The notes beneath the pieces are model-generated. The model made no database searches. It was not told the DNA's origin and worked only from the letters and a program-made list of their open reading frames with translations. The position numbers and the translations under genes were made by a program. A stretch of DNA of 64,000 nt from Glandiceps talaboti. Lineage: Eukaryota; Hemichordata; Enteropneusta; Spengelidae. Every line of letters starts with the position of its first letter. Position 1 is the stretch's first letter. The stretch is from assembly GCF_964340395.1 (NCBI RefSeq), contig NC_135556.1:21698723-21762722 (forward strand). The letters run 5' to 3'. Positions 1 to 34,800 of the stretch are shown here, piece after piece.

Positions 1-153
1 TTGGTTTCCTGTACAGTTTAGCTTGAACAAAAAGTCATACTCACAGAGTAAAAAAAAATCTCTGGAAATCGATTTCCCAAACTTTTGCCGATCCCTCATC
101 AGCATCAAGTGTGTACTGACTGCTACAGGCTAATGTACCTTGTCTTGTAACAG

Positions 154-12582
<12,429 letters not shown>

Positions 12583-14131
12583 ACCATCCAGAAATCTAAA
12601 AGTATTGTTAAGACTTTCAAATCCACCATATCATTGGTGACAACTTGATGACTTAAGAGTGGCACCCCAAGAGAGATCTCCTTTCTTTTGTACCACGTGT
12701 ACTGAAAACTTGGAGCATAAAGGCTGCCACCAACAATTACTGTGTTTAGACCACTTTAGAAGTCTACATGTGAGCAAAATTTAACTATTTTAACAAGTAC
12801 ATGTGTATGTTGGTATATTCTGGGCTAAGTGACTGCTGACGTTAAAGGCGTGAACAAAACCTGATTTTTGTTCAGGCTTTATAGCAACTGTTTACTGGTG
12901 CTTTTTTATTGCAATTTTGTTTGACCCATAGAAGCATTTTGTTCAAAAGTGGTGTAGATATTAATTTGTCATGCGAGTTACATTGGAATTTGTGTATAAA
13001 AGAAAATTAAAAAGACAGTGAAAAATGTTATATTAATGACATTTAACTGCATAAACTTTTTTTTCAGAGCCTGATACATGAATTTGTAATTGCATTATTG
13101 CAGGGACTGACTGTCATTTTTTTTTTATCAAACAGGGACAGTATAGATAATGTTATCAGTTTCTTGTCAGTTAAGAAAAAATATCTATATATCCATATAA
13201 TATATATGACACTCAACTTGCCTATAACCATCCCTGTTATCTAATGATCTATAGCATTGAAATTAATAACAGTTTCTCTGAACCAAATATAGCTTGTTCT
13301 GAATGAAAAGTGAAATCTATGAAATTCTTAGTTGAAGGTGGAACACACATTTCAAGTTATACCAATAGTCTTTGAAAAAAACACTGATGGTTGTCTTTTA
13401 TCAAAAAAAAGGGAAAAAAGGATGCAGTTACAAGTGTTCTACTTGGTTTATAAATTTTATTTTTTTTCTTGTTGAAAATCCTGTCACAAACAATGAATTC
13501 CGTTCAATTTTATCAGAAAATTAGAGGAAAATACTTTACATAAAAACTAAAATGAATACTAACCTTTGCCCATCATATGTAAATGAGTTCATTATTTAAA
13601 TTACCATTATGAATATTGTGTCAAAGAACAAATTGACTAATTGACAAATTATCTGTACTGTCCATACAATAGTGCAATTTTTTTTGTTGAATTTGGGCCA
13701 ATGAGTTCAGCCGTCTTATCACTTAACTGTTCATTGGTTTATATTTTTGCCTCAAACACAAATGTAATTAACTGTCTATTAGTTTTTCAAAATGTACCAT
13801 TAAAAGTTGAAAAGTAGTTACAAGAATACCCCAAGGTATAAGATTCTATCCCCTGAATATGATTACATTCAATTTGTTTATTTTTTTCTATAATGTGTAA
13901 TGTATATTATTTATTTGCATATCATTCAAAAGGAAATTAGTCCAGGTAGTAATAATGATCTTCTTATCTTCCTGGTGGGTCCCAGACCTAATATTTACAA
14001 TAATGTTATGTATTTTTATGTTTGTGTACTTTTTACCTTTTTTGTTTCTGTTTTATTAGTACTAGCTTAGAGACTGTATGAAAGTAGCAAAATAATCCCA
14101 CTAAAACTGCTTATAGTGTTATGTAGAAAGT

Positions 14132-14345
14132 TTGCTGCTGACTGGTTACAGCTGGTTGTAACCAGTTCATTCTAGTTCCTACCAGATTTAGCATAAGTCG
14201 TAGTATTCTCAGTATAGTCTGTTGTTGGCTGGCTCAAACTGGTTTGAACTGGTTAGTTGTCACACAACACAGCATAATCTAGTCTCACATTTATGAGATT
14301 GCTGTTGACAGGTTTAAACTGGTCTAAACCAGTTCATTGTCATTC
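14132..14345. repeat. Three-unit degenerate repeat built on ACTGGTT dyads
   Basis: Units start near 14132, 14219 and 14299. Each carries a TGCTG or TGTTG lead, then ACTGGTT/AACCAGTT elements in inverted or direct pairs (CTGGTTGTAACCAG at 14152-14165; two ACTGGTT direct copies in unit 2; ACTGGTCTAAACCAGT in unit 3). The first two units continue with a related AGCATAA block. The core resembles the Grainyhead-family site WCHGGTT (inference). Confidence 0.55.
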
Positions 14346-15975
14346 CTAAGAAAATAACATGGTTGCCCTTGGTGTATTAACTCACTATTCAGTAGTTTTG
14401 AAGTCTATACATCTTAATGAATTCCAGACAATGACCATCGTGACATTGACACATTAAAAAGGATGCCAAGTTGAAGCTGTCATGAGATTTTAGTTTTTCT
14501 GGCATTTGCAAGAAAAAAAATGAAGTAACATTGTACAAACATTAATTAACATTCAACCATTACAGTGTCAAGACTTGGACCTTTTATAATTTTGACAAAA
14601 CATAACCCTGACGACAAAAATGTACTCAAAAAATGGACATTGGTGCAAAACTATTAAAAGGCAACGTAGAAATCATATGCGTAGTTTGAAGTTTAGTTGA
14701 CAAGTGCCCATAATTATGCCCAGTGTAGTATTAAACAGGCAAGACACAACATAACAGCATGTCAGTTGTCAACAACCTTGAGCTCCTTCAGTACCAGTGG
14801 CTTTTCCCGCCACAAATTAGAGTTCATTTGTTAAAATTTTCTTGTTCTGTCAATTTTTGGCAAATTTTATTTCAATTTTGGACTGGAATGATAGGAAATA
14901 TCCTAATTTATGAAGTGGTGTCAACATTTTGACATAAAGATGATCAAATTTGAAGATATTTTCACTAACAATGATTTCATATGTCTAAGTACAAATATGC
15001 TGTCTGGTACTGAAGGGGGTGATAGCAAAAAACTATCCATGGCTATTTATTCCTGTGCTTATTCCGACTTCTTTATATGCTGAAGACATTATTCTGTGAC
15101 ATGTTCTATTCTTTGATGTGTAAATTATAAAAAAAGAAGGAAAAATAGTTGAATATGTTATACTTTTTCTGTGGAAGGTTTATTTCATATAACAGGGCCA
15201 ACCAATACTCTGTCGTCGTCATTCTTTCCTTATGAGTACAACTTCTTTTGTTTCATTCTGGGAATGTTTCACAGCTCTACTCAAGTGCCAGTCATTTTTG
15301 TTCAAGATTTGCTGTACAATTTTTGGACATGAATAGTTTCCATCATACAGATGAAAAATGGCTACCCACTTGCATAATGATACTCACAAATGTCATTAAT
15401 TTGCATAATTTTATATGCATATATAAGCATAATCTGCATAATGAGAATATTGAATGATGTTAAATATTTGCGTAATGACCACTGATTTCTGTCTCTTTCA
15501 CTTGGACAGCACAAGCTCAATGTGGGAAGCTTAAAACACATAATAGATACAGGGCAAACTTAAAATATTCTAGTAAAATATTGACTCAAATTTCAAATTT
15601 ATACAAGAGAAAACAGTTACCATACATTTTGACAATCTTTGGTTCACAGAAGAATGTTACACAGTTTGAAATTTATGAATTAAAGTTTGTATACTTATGC
15701 ATGAACTTCAGATACTGTAGACATCAGTATGTTGTAATTCAACTAAAAAAAACTGGTCTGAATTCAATTTCTCATAGTCATTAGTCATTGTTAACATTTG
15801 TAAAGATTTTGAAGATATTACGATGTTTTGTTCACATTGTTGTTGGTTGTCCCTGCTATTTGAATGTATTTCTAATTACTGCAAAGTTTACTGTGTAAAT
15901 GTCGAACTAAATGTATTAAGTGAAATAAAAGCACTAAGTAAATGCATATGTTTTGCCAATGTGTACGGGTAGATG

Positions 15976-16009
15976 TGTATGTATGTATGTATGTATGTAT
16001 GTGTGTGTG

Positions 16010-16041
<32 letters not shown>

Positions 16042-16071
16042 TGTATGTATGCATGTATGTATGTATGTATG
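15976..16071. repeat. (ATGT)n microsatellite
   Basis: About 95 bp of GTAT/ATGT tetranucleotide with a central GT run. It lies just downstream of a candidate poly(A) signal at 15924-15929. Confidence 0.95.
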
Positions 16072-18314
16072 AACAAGTATTTTTCGAATACCACTTATGG
16101 TTTTCCTATTACATCATACATGTACTATGAACACTTTATTGCAGACAAGTTTGAACAAAAAATATATGGAGGAAATAGAGAAACAACACCAGAATGTCAC
16201 TGAAAGTGTTGACATAATCTTTATTTGGACTTTTTGAGTGTCTTCTGTGACATAACATTGAATACCATCACGGTATATAGCAATAAGTAGGATATATATA
16301 TATACATATATATGATAAGACAAGAGAAAATGAAAATCACATTACTACACTTTGTACTGTACATGAAAACTAACTTGCACATTTAACATGAGTTACAGTG
16401 AATTAGAAAGTTAACAAATACACACACCATAATTTGACAAACAAGCTGAGAGCTTTTGACTGCAAACTATCAGTCTTGTTCACGCCATGATAGAGGGCGC
16501 TCTTTATTACGATCACCTCAAGTGAATGACTGTGTTGGTATATCAATATTTGTTTTTCTAATTGTAATACATGTTTTCAAAGATTGAATTCTGCCACTGT
16601 AAACAAACCATACATATATTATATAATCTTGCAAAACTGTACTAACCAAAATATACTTTTTTTTTCAACAATTTTGCCAGACAGGGTACCCTCTTTCTTA
16701 TAAGAAGTACAAGAACTTCATATCATGGTCATTACAAAAAACATGAGTCAAGTTCTACATACACAGCTGTATATTTGGCCACAAAGGTATGGAAGCTATG
16801 TGGGTTTTTATTTAGAGGGGTGGAGGTTTTTTTATTTAGCGGGGTGGAGGTTAAAGGCAAGATTTTAGATAATACATGTGCATACATAATAATGCCCTCG
16901 ATTTTGATATCAATGAGCTCCCAGGGTTTTCTGAGTACGGTAGTATATATAAATACTTCCCTCTACCCCCACCCCCCACCCCTACCCTCAAAGCAACAGC
17001 ATTTCATCATACAAAGCTGAATACAGGTAATGTACTATACCACATTAAATAGTCACTATGAAACTATACGTCATAATGAAAGTCTCTGACATGTAACCAT
17101 GACAACAATGTTGTTACAAGAATTCTACACATATATCCATTCCTGGACTCAATTCTCATTTGTAAATCAAAAAAATAAAATGACAAAATTTTTTTGTTTA
17201 ACAATTGTCTGTACTTTCTTTGATACACTTTGTCTACATCTGTGAGTGTTTTGGTCCCAGTAAAATGATGACACATACCTGTATTTCATAAACTCAACCA
17301 GTGTTGTTTGTGTTAAAGACCAGTAGTTGTAACAACAAGTTTTTTTTATAATCTTTGTTCTTAATTTGAACTTATTGTACTTGGTAAAGTATGTATAATC
17401 ATCTCATAATCAAATCCCTATCAAATATCAAGTAAACAGTCATCATCGCTTTCACAATTTTACTGACCTAATAAAACTCTGTTAACCTGGTAAAAGCTTG
17501 TCACAACTTTTGGAAACCCTTTGAGTTTAGTTTTGTTGAGACCATCCAGTTTTTTGTTGGTGTTTTCCACACCTGTTTACACATGGACATCAAGCCAATG
17601 TCCACATTACCATCAATGACAATTTAGCTGATCAGGAAGATAACACCATTTTGGTGTATTTACAGTTGATACATAAACATTCTGCAAATTAAGTTACAGC
17701 TAGGAGGACTTAAATGATATTTCAAATGTAAATCATACTAAGGTACGTTGTATGGTTTAATATTCAAGCTAAAATGACACTTTTTTCTGAATCATTTTGC
17801 CATTAGAATATTCTTTTTCATAAAAATCAAAATATTTGTAAACTATTAAATACCCTGATAACATTATTTAACTAATTATTTTAATCAACCATCAATTATC
17901 TGATTGTCCCAAGTCAAATACAAATAAATCTATCTCTAATCACATCATCTACATGTAGTCTACAATGGAAGGTCATTGTGTCAAAGGTCAGGGGTCATTT
18001 GGTTTGATTGACATGTGTTCTAACAATACAGTAATGCAGCTATTGTCATTCTGACACTACTAATAAACTATTAATTTCCAGACTACCTGTGTCAAAAATA
18101 TCAATAATGACCTAGGATGATCTAAAGGAGATTTCGCCAATTTTCAGATAGAATTTGTACCAAATAAATTAATGATAAACGACACCCTTACTTAATATGT
18201 CCTCTACCTTTTAATCACTGTTACTTGACTTCAACTTTGGGCTTGCAAAATTACTTTCAAAACAAAATCAATACAAAAATACCCTCTAATGCATGTTTTG
18301 CCATCGCTACATGT

Positions 18315-18437
18315 ATCATTCTCACAAACCAGAGCCAATATTTCTTCCGTGAGACACTGCGAAATATCAAGAATTGTGACTCTTGATGGTGTGTCTTGGA
18401 CGGTGTTGTAACAGAGGCTATGGTTTGTGACGATGAT
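18315..18437. repeat. Foldback repeat family B, copy 1
   Basis: The left end ATCATTCTCACAAACCAGAG is matched on the opposite strand by the right end ATCATCGTCACAAACCATAG. Internal blocks are TATTTCTTCCG, CACTGCGAAATA, GTCTTGGACGGTG and GAGGCT. The same blocks in the same order recur at 45913-46039. No coding potential of its own. Confidence 0.65.
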
Positions 18438-20925
18438 ACGTATCAACAGACTAAAATTGATACACTGTAATCTGAATGTTGTGCAGTTTTGAGTAATGTA
18501 CTGCAGATGCAGTTTTGAGTAATGTACTGCAGACAGCACCACAGTCTTATCCATGCTTGTCAGGATCATTTCCCAACTTGCAAGGAATATTCTTTTGAAC
18601 CCCACAATCATCACAAATATGAAAATATTTTCATTTGGGTTGTCAAATCTACGTAGAATAACAAATGATTACATAAACTGATACGAAAATAGATTCAAAA
18701 TAGCACCTTCTTGAAATTAAAGTTCAATTCAAATACTTAACGTAACACAAAAATCCAAAATGTCAAATTTTCACTTTAATTGTTTGTTTTTTCCATTCCA
18801 TCCTTGAACGTCTTCTTATGAAGACCAAAAGAATAACTTTTCATTTTGTAACTAATCATAAATGGAAAAGTTTTCCAACTACCATTTCATCATAAAATTA
18901 CATAAACAATGGAAGTACTTTTAAACAAAATACAGTATTGTACAAATTAAGGACCTGAATAAATCAATCAAATTAATACTCTGAAATTCAAACATTATCG
19001 TGGTACTTTCATAAAGGGGACACATTCCAGACTTTATTTTCATAAAATTAACAATTACAAAATAATGACAACTTATCGTATGATTTTCACTATTTAGGTA
19101 AATAATTCCATCAACCAAATACTCACAAAAAGGACAATTTCTCTACTGAATTAATATCGACAAGGCAATGAAAATTTTCATCAACTACTTTCCCCATCAT
19201 TTCAATTATACTGTCTTTATCAAATTTCAAGCAATGATCTTTGTTATTTCTTTCACATTTACAATTCTTTACATTGTCATTAAACAATAAGTAATATCCT
19301 GGCGGTAAAACCAGCAAACAGACAGTTTGACAAAGCCTGTCAAATGCTGAATAGGTGAAATGTTACTCATAAATGATTCCAACCCTTGGTCGTGGTACAC
19401 AAACTAATTATTACTATCACTAAGTTATCTAAGGAACATAGTGTCCTGTATCAACATGTCATTGTTAAGTTCAGATGTCCCTATCAACCCCCGATATGGC
19501 ACCCTCTAGCAACATATTTGAAGATGATATAGTATAGTTGCGGCTTCTATCAGCATACAAGAACAGAATATAGTGCCCTCAACTCAGTGACCTCATAAGA
19601 GAATTTGGCAACCTTCATCAACATGTTATAGAAAGATAACCTGATAGCACAACTTTTCTAACATGCCACTGGAGGTTATAACACAAATTTACCAATATTA
19701 ATAGAGGTGATATCTATCAACATACAGGAATATATTTCCCCTATCATCGTTCTTTTCTGTGATACACCATGAAAAAGGCCTATAATGCCATCTTGTTGGT
19801 ATTCATGTCGTGATGGTATTCATGTCAGTACAAACGACTACATTCCCATACTTTCCTAAAACTGAACAACAAATCTTTCCATTAATTCAAAACAATTTGT
19901 GCATCATATAATTATGACGATACATGATTAAGAATGACTTTGACAAATGAATACAAATTGAAACCTTAAAGGTCAAAGGTCAATATGTAACACATGACAA
20001 ACGACATGACACATTGCGACTTGTTCAAGTTGTGTGGTACAGACAGATCTAAGAACTGAAAACTAACTAACGAAAATATTAACATGGCATTCTGTTTGTT
20101 ATACCTGACTGACTGGAAAAAAATTGCTGCCAAAAACAGAATCCTTTCTGCAGCGTTTCTGTTTGTGATACTCAATTGTCTTGAAACATTGACACAAAAA
20201 CATGTAACCCTTTCTGTAGTGTTTCATAACATTATAACATGGTATATTAACTTTCTACCAAGCAGATGTTGAACTTTAATTTAAAAAAAACATGTAATGA
20301 CAATCTGTAATAACGACAATGGTGTTGATATCTATACTCAATGAAATGAAACTAGGGGCACTAAACAAATTGATGTAATATATCGTAATACTAGAGGTGC
20401 TATGTCAATGCAGAAATGTAACACCAGAGGTCGCTGTTGATCAAAACGGTGGGATCATAAATTAGATTCTGTTCTCTGCTGAAACAACATATTTCAATGT
20501 GTATGAAGACAGGCAACAACAGACGTCACCACATATGTCTACTTCATTTACTTTGAAAACAAAGCTATCTTTCAGGACAAGTTTTACCTGGATACACTTA
20601 CTTTCTACTAATATAATATACACTAACATTGACACTTGTAATAGATTCAGTATTTTTTTTTTTTTGAGTTCTTTGTTGTTTTTTTCTAAATAAAAGATGA
20701 GATGAGATATGTCACATACTTAGACACTATAGCCTTGTGTTAAACGAAAACTTGAGATACCATGTATAACAATAGATTTCAACAAAATACATTAAGTGAC
20801 ATGACACCTGGAAAATTTGGATGAATATGACATTTCTGTAAAATAACATCAAGTTTTATGGACAAGAGATTGTCACAACAAGTGTACGAGGCTGCCACAT
20901 TACCACTAAAAACAATGTATTAGTC

Positions 20926-31069
<10,144 letters not shown>

Positions 31070-31814
31070 TATTGTAATGTGTGTAACTAAATCCTGTCTG
31101 TTATTTAGCTAGTTTACCGACGAGCACAATCGGTTTTCCTGCACATCCACTTCTGACCTGAACTGAATCAGTACTGATGAGTATCTCGCTCTCGCTAGTA
31201 TCGTGTATTCTCGTCACATGTGCCACTGACTGACCTGTCGTAAAAATTAGTCTACTTTACGGCATATAGAAAGATGACGTTTTCTTTAAATTTATGCCCA
31301 TTTGAGAAAAAATGTCACTGATTTCTTATTTTCAAGTCAAGTTTGTTCACTAAATACAATATTCCCACGAGCTTTCATCTTTTTATCAATATTGAAAAAT
31401 ATATGAACTACTAGCCATATACAGCGATAAGTTCATGCTGATTGGCTTATACTAGTTAGACTCATTTGTAGATTTTGTTGAATTTTTTGTATATAATCGG
31501 CAATTTCACCTTCTCGATAATTTCATGTTCATGTATTTAATCAGATCAAATGCTAGATATTAAATAGAATGGTAGCATTTGTTAACCCCTGTATTATATC
31601 TCCAACGCCGAGGTAACTACTGTAGGAAATCTACCAATAAGCGATGACCTTTCATACACACATTTGATATACGTTCGTAAACTTTCGTACTAATCCGGGA
31701 ATGTTCGACAAGTAACCGGCGTCCGCCATTTTGGTCTGCCGTACGTGAGAAATCCTAAATCTAGTGAAGGGAAAACTTCGTCGTAGCTTGCAAGCGCCTT
31801 CCTTTTAACTTAAA
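31070..31814. promoter_or_regulatory. Divergent promoter between WDR77 and ATP5PB
   Basis: Only 745 bp separate the two start codons, so transcription must initiate in both directions from here. A CCGCCATTTTGG block at 31723-31734 matches the YY1 core on the ATP5PB side, and a pyrimidine-rich CTTCCTTTTAACTT lies directly before the ATP5PB ATG. No TATA box was found at a convincing position. The interval is richer in CG dinucleotides than the neighbouring introns near the two genes. Confidence 0.75.
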
Positions 31815-34800
31815 ATGCTTCGAGCATTAGTCTGCGGTACAGGTTAGTATATATTTAGAAATGATGTACATATACATTGATAGTTGATATGCGTAAAATG
31901 GAAGTTTACTGGTGCACCACGAGATGTGTACATGTACAGTGCACATTTGGATTTGAGTTAGTTCGATCGGACCGACAAGAAACTTCTAAAGATGTTGAGG
32001 AGCATGCTATTTCAGCATGTTATGTATTATAAACATTGACTTTGTGGACCCATACACGTACATTTTATGTCAAGTATACCACGACAAAAAGTGAATGTGA
32101 CATTGGCTACCGACCCCAACTCGGACAGCTTTAATAAGCGCTTGCATGTGAAATGTGGCGTCTGCTTTAATATGAGTCTGCCGTCCTTCTCTCATCACTA
32201 CAGCTCAATAGCTCACCTTTTGTAGTACTGCTAGGGAAACCATCTAAGTACACACAAGTTCATCTTTGTTAATAAATAATACCACTTACAAGTTTGATGA
32301 CGCCATAGTTGGTTTATTGGGAAAAGGGAGACATCAGTCTCACTCTGTGTGACAAAGTCATGCCAATGCATGGCCATGTTAAATGTGTAAAGAGATAAGT
32401 TATGGAGGACTCCGGTTATTCTACCGTCATGGTTAAATCTAGGTTCTACTCTCAGATTGTCTACATTATGTCACATGTGTATGTAGGTACATTATATGAT
32501 TATTTTGTATATTGCTGCAATGCATCATCATAGAATTATCCTTCAAATATTAAAGCTACTACAAAGTACATGGACATTATCAACAATTATTTTGTATATC
32601 ATTTTGACATGTACTACATTGTATGGGGAGGATTTACCTACTTATGAACATACCATATACAAATATTAATTACAGAAGATTCAGTAAGATTTATATGTAT
32701 ATCATGCAGCGCTTGTGATCATTCAGTGTCAGGGAAATAGAACAGCATAGTCTCAAATTAAAGCCTGGTTAGACACAGTCCAAATGATACACAAGACTGT
32801 CATGATGTTTCAGCAAAGTTTTTGATGCAGTCTTCATCTCCAAGACTAAGGTAAAGTATAATATTACAAAAACAAAATTAAATTAAATTAACTTAGTCAT
32901 GACGACACTTGGCAGTTTATGTATAGTAAAGTTGACAAATTAGGAGGGTCTTGTTGTTTTCCTATTACATTATTCATTTTGTAGAAATACTGCTATTTTA
33001 TTTGTTTGTTTTTTCAGGTGCTCTTGCTGCAAGGGCAAAACCTGTGTGTTTGGCCAGAGTATGGTAAGTGTACTTCTATTAAGTGTTCACACAGACATCC
33101 AGACAAGGCAGCGGAGAATAAATAGCAGGAATGTAGAAAAGATACATATTTGCATTAAACTCAAGTTAGGGGTAGGAATGAGATTTGGGTTCAAGTACCT
33201 AGCATAAACCAGGTATTACCTTACGTACAATAAGTGGGTACTTCTAAACATGTCCCAACCCAGGTATACTTGTGTACTGATTTCTTGCCATGATTTAAAC
33301 TGCACAAATTTAAAGGGGCCCAATTGTATTAATTAAAATGATCATATTATTGTGTATTCCAAAGAAATATGATAATTAAATTATTTTAACTCAAGTTAGT
33401 AGACAATTGTAGTTATATGCACAAGAGAATACTGAATTACATGTAGCACTGTTCCATGCATATGGCATTTCAGTAGTGGATCTTATGGGAATATGATGTA
33501 TCACAAGTTAATTTTCAGTGTGTCTAAAATAGACATGATATTTGTTGTCTAAAATGTTGTCAGATTTGTACTTTTTCATTCCATGTACATGTACATGTAA
33601 CCTAATAATTGCTTGTATTTGTTATAAAAACTTTATTTTATTTTTTTGTTAGTGTTGCGGCAGCACCAAAGATGACGTTCCATACATCTAGTCAGGATTT
33701 AATGCCTTATAAGATGCCAGAAGAAGGTGGCAAAGTTAGGTTTGGATTTTTACCTGAAGAGTGGTTCACATTTTTCTACAAAAAGACAGGTGTTACAGGT
33801 AAGTGTTGATATACTCCAAATATTCATTGAGACTGGTCGAAACAGACATGAATGAAACATTTAATATACCAGAAATGTAACTGTTATCAACAGAAATAAG
33901 ATGTCAAGGAATTCTATAGGCTGAATAACCGTGGAAAAAAGTTGAAATGAACCAAAACTGGACTATAAAGCTCATTATACCATGCAGAAGCCAAGTTATT
34001 ATCTTTGAACAGAAAAAAATGGATTATAATATACTTAAGTTGTTCTACATCATGACATTGACATCCTGTCAACGTAACAGATTCTGAGATGATGAAATGG
34101 GGTGAAAATTTTAAACCACCATTATTTTGCCCACTATTTATGCTTGAAGTGATATAACTATATTACTTCCTAATATTTGTCTTCATTCAACCAGAAAATA
34201 CTTGTGACCTAAGAGTTTGTCTACTTGTCTATGGACTTGTAGTGACAAGGCCCCTTAGGTCACTTATATTTTCCTTGGCTGAACAACAACAAATATTAGG
34301 GGATAATATCTAAGTGGAGAAAAACATACTTTGAGTTCAAAATGTTCAAATTACACATAATGTACAGTGTCTTTCATGAAATACTTTACTACAGGTATTT
34401 TCACTCTAATTTAGTATTATGTAACTTTGACTTTTATTTACAGGTCCATATATGTTTGGTACTGGTCTCATTATGTATCTTATAAACAAAGAAATCTATG
34501 TATTCTCCATGGAGACTGTCCACGCAGCCGTCTTTTTTGGTCTGCTTATCTATGGTGTTAAGAAGTTTGGGCCCATGTACGCTGCTGCTGCAGATAAACA
34601 CATCGAAGTAAGTACTTGTAAAGCTAGATATTTTCATTACTACAAGATATTGTGATTTTACAGTTTTCAGCAGGTTCTCAAAGACTAAGTTTCACTAATT
34701 ACCAGACTGGAACATTGTGTTCATATACACTAGAAGGCATTTTAGTCACTACTTATTTTTGCGAAATTAGCACTAATAAATCTTTTAAAGCGAAAATTTC

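Larger units (their letters stand above)
12583..20925. other. Tail-to-tail interval between the JIP gene and WDR77
   Basis: No exon of a recognisable gene was found on either strand in 8.3 kb. The first part is likely the JIP 3' UTR. An AATAAA at 15924-15929 is one candidate end, which would give a 3.3-kb 3' UTR, but others exist. The interval contains a dyad repeat (14132-14345), an ATGT array (15976-16071), a foldback repeat (18315-18437) and AT-rich unique sequence. ORFs here are at most 127 codons without exon-like composition. Confidence 0.6.

Noticed and set aside
18231-18614. 127-codon minus-strand ORF
   Set aside because: Overlaps foldback family B and a 26-bp local duplication (TGCAGTTTTGAGTAATGTAC twice); no exon-like composition.
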